DNA of 37,655 nucleotides. It comes from Chromatiales bacterium (GTDB lineage: Bacteria; Pseudomonadota; Gammaproteobacteria; Steroidobacterales; GCA-2729495). The translations under genes and the position numbers were made by a program. The notes beneath the pieces are model-generated. The model was not told where the DNA came from, ran no database searches, and saw only the letters and a program-made list of their open reading frames with translations. The stretch lies in the NCBI GenBank assembly GCA_020351875.1, contig CP070671.1, positions 2,630,011 to 2,667,665 of the forward strand, read 5' to 3'. This document shows positions 15,928 to 24,081 of this stretch, piece after piece. Numbering within the stretch: the stretch's first letter is position 1; each line of letters opens with the position of its first letter.

Positions 15928-16767
15928 CTATGACAACCCGCGAAAGCGTGGCAAAAGCGAACCGCTATTTTGCCGGTACTTCGGGTACTCATTTTCCAGT
16001 CCGTACCGCTCGAGTTGCTCCTTGTCCCGGCGGCGCGCCTCGAACACCATCAGTACGACGATGTAAATAGGTGCGATGGACGCAGTCGCTACCTCGGCAA
16101 GCGTCGAAACGCTGCTCACTCCGATCGTGATCAGGCCGAGCTGCAAAATCATCTGCCCGAAGTAATTCGGATGCCGCCAGGCGGTAAACAAGCCGCGGTT
16201 TACAAATCTTTCAGGTGAAATACTCTTTGCGGATTGCATTTGCCAGTCGGCAAACGCTTCCAATAACAACCCCGCCACCATTATGAGGGCTCCAAGCAAT
16301 ATTGCGCTGGTCAGAACACCTTGCGAGACTGATGCATAGAACGGCATTGCGTGGAAGGTGTACAGCAAGGTTGTTGCAAACCACACCATCAGTTTGACAC
16401 CTTGGGGTGTTTCGGCATCCTTACTTGCGAAATTGTCGACGTGTTTCGCATAGGAACGGCTGCGGCTTCTGAGCCATGTAAATGTCGAGAGCCGAACCCC
16501 GTACACCACCGCGATAGCCGCAAGCAGAACCGCGACGGGCGCCGGTCGTGCCGATGCGATCAGGCAGGCATTCAATGACATGGCGAGCGCATAGCTGAAC
16601 GTGAAGACATGGTCAAAGCGCACGAAGGCTAACAGGCAGCATATGCCTGAGACCGCAAACATGGCCCAGTTCAATGTGGTCCAAGCGCCGGCAACCAAAT
16701 TCCAGCCGAGCAGTGCCAGCATCACCGACGCGAAAGTGAAAAAGACGATCTGAAAAGCGCGTCCCAT
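15928..16767 (-). CDS. DUF1295 family integral membrane protein (steroid 5-alpha-reductase/ICMT-like fold)
   Basis: A membrane protein of about 279 residues with several hydrophobic helices and the C-terminal signature of the DUF1295/isoprenylcysteine methyltransferase-like reductases: FVNRGLFTAWRHPNYFGQM, followed by FEARRRDKEQLERYG and EYPKYRQNSGSLLP. Members reduce or methylate lipid-type substrates using NADPH or SAM, but most are uncharacterised. I start at the ATG 16765-16767 (MGRAFQIVFF), immediately before the first helix. An upstream ATG at 16845 would add a glycine-rich, non-hydrophobic stretch that looks less natural; neither start has a convincing Shine-Dalgarno. Base composition here is clearly less GC-rich than in the flanking catabolic genes. 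Confidence 0.75.
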   Translation of the reverse strand: MGRAFQIVFFTFASVMLALLGWNLVAGAWTTLNWAMFAVSGICCLLAFVRFDHVFTFSYALAMSLNACLIASARPAPVAVLLAAIAVVYGVRLSTFTWLRSRSRSYAKHVDNFASKDAETPQGVKLMVWFATTLLYTFHAMPFYASVSQGVLTSAILLGALIMVAGLLLEAFADWQMQSAKSISPERFVNRGLFTAWRHPNYFGQMILQLGLITIGVSSVSTLAEVATASIAPIYIVVLMVFEARRRDKEQLERYGLENEYPKYRQNSGSLLPRFRGLS

Positions 16768-17003
16768 GGTTAACCCGACTCTTGCTTTGCCGCCTCTCCA
16801 ACCGGGGATATTGCCCGAAAACTCCCCTGCCAGGCCCATTCGCATATGGTGAGCAGCCGCTCAGGGCGCGCCGGGGAAGATACTCACCCCAACGGTGGCT
16901 ATTGCCCTGAGACAGTCACTGTGGTGCGGGTAGTGGGTCGCACGGAGCGATGCGTTGTTAGCGGTACCATTGTGTCCGATTCAACCTATTGGGGGGCACT
17001 ACC

Positions 17004-17531
17004 ATGACTCTGGAGCAACTCTATTACATTGGCGAACTTGCTGGTGTCATCGTTGTCGCCATTACCTTGATATTTCTGACAGTACAGGTGCGTCAGAATA
17101 CCAGGGCGCTGCGTTCCTCGGCTGCACAGAACGCCCATGAAATGGCGGAGGCCATATATCATCCGGTAATTGCAGACTCTGCGTTGGCCGAACTCGTGGT
17201 CCGGGGCATACGCGATCCAGACGCGCTCACGGAAGTGGAGACGGCTCAGTTCACTTCATTTTGGCAGAACGGGTTCTTTGCCATGCAGAACTGGTTCTAT
17301 CAGAGGCAGGAAGGAGTATTGGATGAAGGAATCTGGTGGGGTTGGTCCAAGATTCTGATTGATATCACCCAAACACCAGGTATCCGCCGCTTTTGGGAGC
17401 ACCGTCGGCACTATTTTTCAAATGATTTTCGAGCATATCTAGGGACGGAATTGTCTACCCGAAAGCCCAGTCCCGAGTACCGGCCATTGGGTACCTCTCC
17501 ACTCCCGCCTGCGCCTGGTTTCAAGGCCTAA
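17004..17531 (+). CDS. Hypothetical membrane-anchored protein
   Basis: A 175-residue protein with one N-terminal transmembrane helix (roughly residues 6-27, YYIGELAGVIVVAITLIF), then RQNTRALRSSAAQNAHEMAE, which looks helical and amphipathic, and a Trp-rich soluble domain. Small proteins beginning MTLEQLYYIGE and continuing VQVRQNTRA recur in marine and soil gammaproteobacteria, without assigned function. I choose the ATG at 17004 because the conserved-looking start falls there, behind a GGGGGG run; the frame is open to 16989. No close operon partner: about 240 bases separate it from the divergent DUF1295 gene and 180 bases of unremarkable sequence follow it. Lower GC than the catabolic genes. 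Confidence 0.65.
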   Translation: MTLEQLYYIGELAGVIVVAITLIFLTVQVRQNTRALRSSAAQNAHEMAEAIYHPVIADSALAELVVRGIRDPDALTEVETAQFTSFWQNGFFAMQNWFYQRQEGVLDEGIWWGWSKILIDITQTPGIRRFWEHRRHYFSNDFRAYLGTELSTRKPSPEYRPLGTSPLPPAPGFKA

Positions 17532-17711
17532 AGGGGCCTGCGGGCGGCAGCTATATGCTGGAAACGCCATTCAGCGCATTCTGGGGCTAGACTCTGTTTG
17601 AGTGAGCGTTCTTGGCCCGATGCGGCGGTTCATTCAAAGCAAGAGTGTCGCGAAACATTCAGCTTGCCCTCCTGGTCAATGCGTGAACGTTCGAGATAAA
17701 AGGAGTGGCGT

Positions 17712-18497
17712 ATGAAGTTCTCGGGATGGATTTGGCTGGCCATCGGCTGTTTTTTTGCACCGGTCCAGGCGCTTGATCTGAGCGGATATCGCCTGGTTGA
17801 CCTCGGCCACTCTTACGATGACCAGACGCTTTACTGGCCGACTTCCCCGTCACGTTTCCAGCTGAAGGAACTGAGCTTCGGCGAAACGGATGGCGGCTGG
17901 TTCTATTCCGCCTACTCGGTCTGCACACCCGAGCACGGCGGTACGCACCTGGATGCGCCACTGCATTTTGCGGCCGATGGCCTGGCGACCGACGCGTTAC
18001 CCCTCGAGAAGCTGATTGCGCCCGGCGTCATCATCGACGTCAGCGACAAGGCCGCGGCCGACAGCGATTACCGCCTGACAGAAGAAGACGTTGCCGCGTT
18101 CGAAGCGCAGCATGGCCAGATTGCGCCCGGTACGATTGTCCTGCTGCGCACCGGCTGGAGTCGCTTCTGGCCGGACGCCAGGCGCTATCTCGGCGATGAC
18201 ACGCCAGGTGATGCGAGCAACCTGCATTTTCCGAGCTACGGCGCCGACGCAGCGCGGCTGCTTGTCGAAACGCGGCAGGTCGCGATGCTCGGCGTCGACA
18301 CCGCATCCATCGACTACGGACGGTCGGCGGATTTCCCGGTCCACCGCATTGCCGCCGCCCGCGACGTGGCCGGGCTGGAAAACCTGGCGGGCCTGGAGCA
18401 GCTGCCGGCAACCGGTTTCACCGTTGTGGCCTTGCCGATGAAGGTCGCAGGCGGGTCCGGCGGGCCGGTGCGCGTGATCGCGCTGGTACCGAAATGA
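17712..18497 (+). CDS. Secreted cyclase-family protein (kynurenine formamidase-like hydrolase)
   Basis: A 261-residue protein of the cyclase/KynB family. The metal-binding signature HGGTHLDAPLHF (75-86) gives H75, H79, D81 and H85, and a second metal ligand is expected later in the chain. An N-terminal signal peptide (1-20, ending VQA) sends it to the periplasm, unlike cytoplasmic KynB. The family includes arylformamidases, isatin hydrolases and related amide or lactam hydrolases, so a periplasmic amide or lactone hydrolase is the best reading. A good AAGGAG lies about eight bases before the ATG. It stands alone, with about 180 bases upstream and 220 bases downstream without genes. Confidence 0.8.
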   Translation: MKFSGWIWLAIGCFFAPVQALDLSGYRLVDLGHSYDDQTLYWPTSPSRFQLKELSFGETDGGWFYSAYSVCTPEHGGTHLDAPLHFAADGLATDALPLEKLIAPGVIIDVSDKAAADSDYRLTEEDVAAFEAQHGQIAPGTIVLLRTGWSRFWPDARRYLGDDTPGDASNLHFPSYGADAARLLVETRQVAMLGVDTASIDYGRSADFPVHRIAAARDVAGLENLAGLEQLPATGFTVVALPMKVAGGSGGPVRVIALVPK

Positions 18498-18717
18498 CAA
18501 TGCACGCCTTGACCGGGCAATGCACGAATTGTTCGGATCGGTAGCGATGGGCCGAGAAAGATTGCCACAATTTCAATAGCTTAGAAAAACAAAACCGTCA
18601 AAAGACGAGAACGCATAACAACGGGTCCTCGCTTCCTCCAATAGTCACGGATGACGTCCGGCAGGACGTGCGGATCGACAGGCTCCAAGAACCATCCTTT
18701 CGAAGAGGGAAGGTGCC

Positions 18718-20631
18718 GTGTCGCGTTATCTGCTCTCAATCGCAGGTGCTTTTCTATTCGCCGCAGGGACCTGCGGAGTGGTCGCCGCCGATGGTGTGAG
18801 CGAGGGTGGCGATACCTCGGCGCCTGGCGACGCAACAATTACCTATGTTCGCAAAGTGTCAACCACGAACTTCCTGGGGTGGGGCCAGGATGGTTTCTAT
18901 TTCCCGCAATTTGCTGCTTCCAGCATTGTCGGACCGAAACGAACCGACGACAACATGCAGTTCTACGTACCGAACTGGCTGGAATTCAATTTCGACTGTT
19001 GGGATCTCGAGAAGACAACCTTCTCAGCCGACAAGCCCGATTGCTTCGATGATTGCAAAGGGCGTGGCGTGTATACACGCGGAGGTTACAACCACTGGGA
19101 CGCTTTCACCTTGCCGAACGGCTTTTCCGGGCCCTCCGGATCGATCGTGGATGAAAAGGCGGAAAACAACACGAACAACTCCGTCAATCAGATCTATCTG
19201 AAAGCTGGCGTGCCAGTCTCGTTCTGCCTGCATCTGGTGACGGACAATACGGCCTTCGCACACAATTCAGCCCAGTCAATCACGGTCAGGGGCGGGAGAC
19301 CCGGGCAGGGGAGCTTTGACCCCAGCGCTCCAGTTCCGGATTTGTTCTTTGACGGCGCGACGGACGTGCACACGTTCCGATTCGACAACTTTTTGCCAGA
19401 CGATTTCATCAAGATCAGGCTCAACTCCGGAATGCCCGGCATGGACCCCGGTTTCGGCGGTCTGATGTTCGATGAGTTCTGCGACTACATACCCAACGAA
19501 CAGTGCGGCAACAACATCTGTGAAGTCGGCCTCGGCGAGAGTTGCGAGAGCTGTCCGGGAGACTGCGGGGCCTGCATAGCCGGCCCGAACCCCACGCGAA
19601 CCTGGTTCCATCACGGCTCGAATCCCCAGTCCCATTACGTGGAAGGTGCCAACCGGCTGCTCATTTTCGTTGCCCACGGCGTTGACGACAGCAGCCACTG
19701 GGTGCAGGGCGTCCGGTATGGGGACAAAGACATGCACTTTCTCGAGGGAAGGTCCCAGGACAGGAACGACAAGTCCACCGTCTCGGTGTGGTACCTCAGG
19801 GAGGCGGATGTCGACTCGGCAGTCGGCTCGAGTTTCAGTGTCGATTGGTACCACAAGCCCGGCCAGCGCTCTTACGAGAGCATCTTTTTTACCGATGTCA
19901 GCCAGACTTTTACGTTTGGCCACGTTGGCGAAGCCGGTTGTGATGATTGCTACGCGATCGCGTGTCCCTGGACGACGATAGAGCCAGGGCACATATCTCT
20001 GTACGCCGCCACACACGAAAGAAACGGCGCGATCTTCTGGCCGCTCAACGACTACACGCAGGATGCCGACCTGTGGATGGGCGGTAATGGCAAGGCCACC
20101 ATCGGCCACAAGGACGGCATCGGTAACCTGGAGTCGGCCGGCACGCAGTTTGGCAGATCGGGCGCACTGTCCCTGGTGTGCTTCGAAGTCCAGGATATAC
20201 CGCAGACTGATATGGACGGTGACGGCATCCCTGACGTGGAGGACAATTGCCCAACCGTACAGAATTCTGCAGCCTTCCCCGGCTCCGAAAGCTGGGATCC
20301 CCAGCAGGATGACGACGGTGACGGCATCGGTAATGCCTGTGACCTGGTCATTCCTCCGCAGGTCTTGCCAGTCGCGACCGCTGGCCGGTCTTATCGCTAC
20401 AGCCTGACTGCGCAGCGTGGTCAGCCACCCTACAGCTGGACGGTAATCGATGGCGAACTCCCGCCGGCGTTGACACTTAGTGCTTCGGGTACGATAAGTG
20501 GCTACGCCATGGGGGCAGGCTACACGGCCGAGTTCACCGCGCAGGTGACGGATTCGACCGGAGAAATAGCCACGGGCGTAATGAAAATCCGCATGAAGCG
20601 TCCGACTTGCTACAGTTGCCACACCAACTGA
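18718..20631 (+). CDS. Large secreted multidomain protein with thrombospondin type 3 repeats, Ig-like domain and C-terminal CXXCH
   Basis: A 637-residue exported protein starting at a GTG behind GAGGGAAGG. In order: signal peptide (about 1-24), a unique N-terminal region with several cysteines, a compact Cys-rich segment (263-286) beginning CGNNICE and ending GDCGAC, of the type seen in bacterial surface proteins, a second unique region, a calcium-binding thrombospondin type 3 segment (498-540) with DMDGDGIPD and DDDGDGIGN, a putative Ig-like domain of the He_PIG kind (from about 548, including PPYSWTV and LPPALTLS), and the last residues CYSCHTN. The final CYSCH (631-635) fits a c-type haem attachment site. 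I know no characterised homologue. The function may be adhesion, sensing or electron transfer at the cell surface. GC is lower than in the catabolic genes. Confidence 0.75.
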   Translation: MSRYLLSIAGAFLFAAGTCGVVAADGVSEGGDTSAPGDATITYVRKVSTTNFLGWGQDGFYFPQFAASSIVGPKRTDDNMQFYVPNWLEFNFDCWDLEKTTFSADKPDCFDDCKGRGVYTRGGYNHWDAFTLPNGFSGPSGSIVDEKAENNTNNSVNQIYLKAGVPVSFCLHLVTDNTAFAHNSAQSITVRGGRPGQGSFDPSAPVPDLFFDGATDVHTFRFDNFLPDDFIKIRLNSGMPGMDPGFGGLMFDEFCDYIPNEQCGNNICEVGLGESCESCPGDCGACIAGPNPTRTWFHHGSNPQSHYVEGANRLLIFVAHGVDDSSHWVQGVRYGDKDMHFLEGRSQDRNDKSTVSVWYLREADVDSAVGSSFSVDWYHKPGQRSYESIFFTDVSQTFTFGHVGEAGCDDCYAIACPWTTIEPGHISLYAATHERNGAIFWPLNDYTQDADLWMGGNGKATIGHKDGIGNLESAGTQFGRSGALSLVCFEVQDIPQTDMDGDGIPDVEDNCPTVQNSAAFPGSESWDPQQDDDGDGIGNACDLVIPPQVLPVATAGRSYRYSLTAQRGQPPYSWTVIDGELPPALTLSASGTISGYAMGAGYTAEFTAQVTDSTGEIATGVMKIRMKRPTCYSCHTN

Positions 20632-20700
20632 AGGGGCAGAATTACCGAGCGTCCGTTCCTGGTTAACCGTGGCCGCTGAATGCTCGGTTCGGGAGGAAGT

Positions 20701-21774
20701 ATGCAAATCGAGATCATCATCGGCTGCGAGATGCATCCGAACGAGGTGGCCGATTACGCGGTCGCGGCCGAAAAGGCCGGTGTGCGCGCGCTGTGGCACT
20801 CGAATCTGCCGAACGGCTGGGACCCGTTCGTCGGCTTGTCGCAGGCCGCCCAGGCGACCAGCCGCATCAAGCTCGGCGTGCTGGCACTGAGCCCCTACGA
20901 GATGCACCCGGTGCGGATCGCGTACTCGATCATCAGCCTGAACGAGTTGTCGCAGGGCCGCGCGATACTCGGGCTGGGCGGCGGCGGCGCGATGGCACTG
21001 GCCACAACCGTGCGCCCGGATGCCGAAAGCCTGGACTTCAAGAGCATGCGCATCGTGCGCGGCGTGCGCGAAGCGGCGGAAATCATCCTGCTGATGGCTT
21101 CGGGGGAGTTCCACCATGGTTACCAGGGCGAGGTCTTCAGCGTATCGGCGCCGTTCAAGCTGACATTCATGGAAGCGGCGCGACCGCAGATCTTCACCTG
21201 TTCCATGGGCCCGCAGATGCTGCGCATGGGCGGGCGCATTGCCGACGGTTTGCAGGTGGGCGACGTCACCGCCGACCGTTTGCCGGAGGTCATGCGGGAC
21301 ATCCAGGCGGGCCTCGCAAAGCGTGAACACCCGCCGGAGGATTTCCGGATCGGCAACTTCTGGGCCTGGCACATCAAGCCGGACCGCGACGCGTCGATGC
21401 GCGAAGCCCGGGTGGGGCTGTTCGCGCGGGCCGAGGTGATCCCGCCGCACATCGGGCTCGATCACCTGCTGGATGCAGAAGAAGCGCAGCTGGTGCGCGA
21501 CAACTACCGGAATTTCCTGCTGGCCGGTGTGACCGGCACGGGCGACATCAAGGGCGTACCGCCGGAACTCGTGCAACGGCTGATCGACCACGTGAGTTCG
21601 TCGGGTGACTACGGTGACATCGACCGGGAAATCGAGCGCTTCAAAGCGATGGAGCGCGCCGGGCTCACGGACCTCGCGCTGCGAGTGTTCGACGACCCGT
21701 GGGAATCACTGGAGACGATCCGCGAGCGCGTGATTCCGCATTTTCACCAGGCGCAGAGCGTCGTCGATCCCTAG
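20701..21774 (+). CDS. LLM-class flavin/F420-dependent oxidoreductase (Mer-like)
   Basis: A 357-residue luciferase-like TIM-barrel enzyme. The N-terminal EVADYAVAAEKAGVRALWHSN and the glycine-rich LGLGGGGAMAL resemble the methylene-tetrahydromethanopterin-reductase-like branch, whose members often use coenzyme F420; FMN use is also possible. It is only distantly related to the flavoprotein at 7028. The ATG at 20701 has GGAGG about five bases upstream; an in-frame ATG at 20680 is less likely. The gene converges on the FAH-family gene, and the two TAG stops share one CTAG palindrome. The substrate is unknown. Confidence 0.8.
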   Translation: MQIEIIIGCEMHPNEVADYAVAAEKAGVRALWHSNLPNGWDPFVGLSQAAQATSRIKLGVLALSPYEMHPVRIAYSIISLNELSQGRAILGLGGGGAMALATTVRPDAESLDFKSMRIVRGVREAAEIILLMASGEFHHGYQGEVFSVSAPFKLTFMEAARPQIFTCSMGPQMLRMGGRIADGLQVGDVTADRLPEVMRDIQAGLAKREHPPEDFRIGNFWAWHIKPDRDASMREARVGLFARAEVIPPHIGLDHLLDAEEAQLVRDNYRNFLLAGVTGTGDIKGVPPELVQRLIDHVSSSGDYGDIDREIERFKAMERAGLTDLALRVFDDPWESLETIRERVIPHFHQAQSVVDP

Positions 21775-22658
21775 TCCTCGTCGTCCAGCGCGCTCTTGTA
21801 GTGCTTCGCACCTTCGCCGCCGGCAGCGCGCTGGCCGCGGAACTCCCAGTCGCCGCCCATCGCGGTGGAGACCACTTCCTCGGAACTGGTGGGCTGCGCA
21901 CCCACATCGTCGCGAATGGGTACCGGCCCGGTCACGATCGTATTGCTGAGGCGCCCCAGGCCTTCCACCTCGACATCCACCACGTCGCCTGGCTTGACCG
22001 GCCGGCTGTTCGCCGGCGTGCCGGACAGCAGCAGGTCGCCGGGTTCCAGCGTGATATTGCGCGCGATGTCGGCCACGAGGTAGTGCATGTCCCATTCCAT
22101 CTCGTCGGTATTGCCGTCCTGTGTGACTGCGCCGTTTACGTAGGTGCGTATGCTCTTGCCGTGAAAGTCCCAGCCGGTGATCAGCGCCGGGCCGACCGGG
22201 CACAGGGTGTCCGAGCCTTTCACGCGCAGCATCGAGCCCGCGTCGGTATCGCGAAAATCGTGCAGGCCGTAGTCGTTTGCCACCGTGTAGCCGGCGATGT
22301 AGTCACCGGCCTCGGCGGGCGAGACATTGCGGCAGTGCCGCCCGATCACGATCGCAATCTCGCCTTCGTAGTTCAGCCACTGGCAGCGCTCCGGGCGCAC
22401 CACGTCGGCGCCGTGTGAATTCAACGCGGTGATGGGCTTGTGAAAATAGGTGGGCGCCGGCGGCAGTTTCGTGATGAATTCCTTCACCCGGCTCTCGTAG
22501 TTCAGGTGCACGCAGATGATCTTGCTCGGCTGCGTGGGTGGCAGGTGCACGGCATCGGCAATGGCCACCGAGCGCCCGTCGCGCGCCTCGAGCCGCTCGC
22601 CGTTGCGTTCGGTCAGCGTGGGGTAACCGTCGAGCAGGATGCGCCGATACTCCGCCAT
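21771..22658 (-). CDS. Fumarylacetoacetate hydrolase (FAH) family enzyme, HpaG-like
   Basis: A 295-residue FAH-fold protein. Metal ligands are visible as E98 and E100 (NYEGEIAIVIG) and D129 (ANDYGLHDFR), and PGDLLLSGTP is the family signature near the C-terminus. Family members hydrolyse acylpyruvates or isomerise and decarboxylate ring-cleavage products. HpaG of the homoprotocatechuate pathway (oxopentene-tricarboxylate decarboxylase/HHDD isomerase) is the best functional analogue, since HpaD- and HpaE-like genes are in the same window and a shared operator motif lies in both promoters. I prefer the ATG at 22658, with GAGG six bases upstream, over the one at 22670. The C-terminal tail (after about 260) is charged and looks disordered. 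Confidence 0.83.
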   Translation of the reverse strand: MAEYRRILLDGYPTLTERNGERLEARDGRSVAIADAVHLPPTQPSKIICVHLNYESRVKEFITKLPPAPTYFHKPITALNSHGADVVRPERCQWLNYEGEIAIVIGRHCRNVSPAEAGDYIAGYTVANDYGLHDFRDTDAGSMLRVKGSDTLCPVGPALITGWDFHGKSIRTYVNGAVTQDGNTDEMEWDMHYLVADIARNITLEPGDLLLSGTPANSRPVKPGDVVDVEVEGLGRLSNTIVTGPVPIRDDVGAQPTSSEEVVSTAMGGDWEFRGQRAAGGEGAKHYKSALDDED

Positions 22659-22670
22659 TTTTCGCCTCAT

Positions 22671-22700
22671 TTGCGTTCGTTGGGTCCCAAACGATAGTAT
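22671..22700 (+). promoter_or_regulatory. Operator candidate 2 and promoter of the decarboxylase-MarR-amidase operon
   Basis: A plus-strand promoter candidate (TTGCGT at 22671-22676, 18-base spacer, TAGTAT at 22695-22700) encloses the palindrome TTGGGTCCCAA (22680-22690). Read on the minus strand, 22695 to 22677 is ATCGTTTGGGACCCAACGA, matching 15 of 19 positions of the site at 948-966. The site lies in the 86-base gap between divergent FAH-family and decarboxylase genes, so it could control both. The MarR regulator encoded in this operon is the likely ligand (inference), which would make the circuit autoregulated. Confidence 0.5.
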
Positions 22701-22744
22701 CCGGGGCAGTCCAACTGCCGCAAGAGTCGAAGACGGGCAGAGTG

Positions 22745-23551
22745 ATGGTCCAGGGGTTTTTCTTTCCGCGCACCGCTACCGGCCAGGCGTCCATCGTGCC
22801 GGCACCGCCGTGGCACTACTCAGGCGACCTGCTGACCCTGGAATACCGCACCGACCCGGCTGCGGTGGCCGAACTGCTGCCGCCCGGCATCGAACCCGCT
22901 GCAGAAGACCCCGGCGCGGTGGCCGCCATCTGGGCCGACTGGCAGAGCTGTGGCGACGACTTCAGCCAGCTGCTCGACCCGGTGCGTTCGCAGTACAAGG
23001 AAGTGTTCTTTGTCGTGCGCTGCCAGTATCGCGGCCAGATCTACTCGCGCTGCATTTACATCTGGGTGGACAAGGATTTCGCGCTGGTCCGTGGTTACCA
23101 CCAGGGTTACCCGAAAAAACTCGGTTCCATCCACCTGACTCGCCCGGTCACTGTGGGCCGGGCCGGGCCGCGACTGGACAAGGGCGGGCGTTTCGGCGCG
23201 ACGCTCGCCGCCAGCGACCGGCGCCTGGTAGACGCGACCTTCACCATTACCGGTGAGAGTGACTCGGCCGGTTTCGTGAACGGTCACCCGATGCTGCACA
23301 ATCGCTGGGTGCAACGCATCGAATCCGACGGCGAAGACGCACTGTCGGAAGTGGTCACGATGTCCGGCTGCGACGCGGACATCGGCCGTACGTTCACCGG
23401 TGATTTCACGCTGCAGCTCGGCGATTCCCCGGTGGAGGAACTGCAGCGCATCGCGCCGCGCGAACTGATTGCCGGCTACTGGCAGGAAGTCGGCGTGTCG
23501 TGGAAGGGCGGCCAGACCCTGCACCGTGACAGCCTCGAGGACATCGAATGA
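22745..23551 (+). CDS. Acetoacetate decarboxylase (ADC) family protein
   Basis: A 268-residue protein with the acetoacetate decarboxylase fold. GYPKKLGS (121-128) supplies the Schiff-base lysine K124 with neighbour K125, matching the Lys115/Lys116 pair of the clostridial enzyme; a region near the N-terminus contains the family's YRTDPAAVAELLPPG. Members decarboxylate or condense beta-keto and pyruvyl acids, so action on a ring-cleavage product is possible. It is first in a three-gene operon: its TGA overlaps the MarR start (ATGA). The ATG at 22745 has only a weak GGGCAG upstream. A regulatory palindrome lies about 55 bases before the start. Confidence 0.82.
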   Translation: MVQGFFFPRTATGQASIVPAPPWHYSGDLLTLEYRTDPAAVAELLPPGIEPAAEDPGAVAAIWADWQSCGDDFSQLLDPVRSQYKEVFFVVRCQYRGQIYSRCIYIWVDKDFALVRGYHQGYPKKLGSIHLTRPVTVGRAGPRLDKGGRFGATLAASDRRLVDATFTITGESDSAGFVNGHPMLHNRWVQRIESDGEDALSEVVTMSGCDADIGRTFTGDFTLQLGDSPVEELQRIAPRELIAGYWQEVGVSWKGGQTLHRDSLEDIE

Positions 23552-24081
23552 CCCCACCGCCGGTCCCGCCACTCCTCCCGACCGGTGAAGAGGCCGCGCG
23601 CAAACGCGTTGGCGACCTGGATGTGGACCTGCCGTCCATGGCGGCCGTGTCCAACCTGTTCCGGGTGGTGAACGCGGTGCGGAACTACCTCGAGCGTAAT
23701 GTGCTGCGCGACTACAACCTGACCTTTTCCGGTTTCACAACGCTGTGGGTGCTGTGGGTGATGGGGTCGATGGAAACCCGGCACCTGGCGGCAGAAGCCG
23801 CGGTGACGAAGGGTACGCTCACCGGGATCCTGAAGACGCTGGAAGACCGTGACCTGGTGGAGCGCGTGACGCCGGAGACCGACCGCCGGCTAACGCTGGT
23901 GCACCTGACGCGCAAGGGCGAACGGCGCATGCGCCAGATCTACCCGCGTTTTAATGCGGCGGAGCGGGAAATGACGGCGGCGCTGGATCAACAGGAGCGC
24001 GATGAATTCGTGGCCACGCTGCGCCACCTGCTGAGCGCGATCGAAGGCCTGGAGCAGGGGCAGGCGGTGAACTATGGCTGA
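23548..24081 (+). CDS. MarR family transcriptional regulator (HpaR-like)
   Basis: A 177-residue winged-helix regulator of the MarR family. The DNA-recognition region runs through METRHLAAEAAVTKGTLTGIL, and the wing is ETDRRLTLVHLTRKG (the D-x-R type wing), flanked by dimerisation helices at both ends. MarR proteins usually repress aromatic-degradation genes until a phenolic ligand binds; HpaR does so for homoprotocatechuate genes. It overlaps the upstream gene by four bases and the downstream gene by eight. I infer that it binds the shared motif at 948-966 and 22677-22695. An N-terminal proline-rich extension of about 30 residues precedes the conserved domain. Confidence 0.85.
   Translation: MTPPPVPPLLPTGEEAARKRVGDLDVDLPSMAAVSNLFRVVNAVRNYLERNVLRDYNLTFSGFTTLWVLWVMGSMETRHLAAEAAVTKGTLTGILKTLEDRDLVERVTPETDRRLTLVHLTRKGERRMRQIYPRFNAAEREMTAALDQQERDEFVATLRHLLSAIEGLEQGQAVNYG

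Noticed and set aside
17532..17711. Possible gene or RNA in the gap before the cyclase-family gene.
   Set aside because: No coding frame with a start site, no stable structure and no repeat found by eye.
19276..21591. A 771-codon minus-strand open frame across the secreted protein and LLM genes.
   Set aside because: Same shadow effect; the plus-strand proteins have clear signal peptide, domains and ribosome sites.
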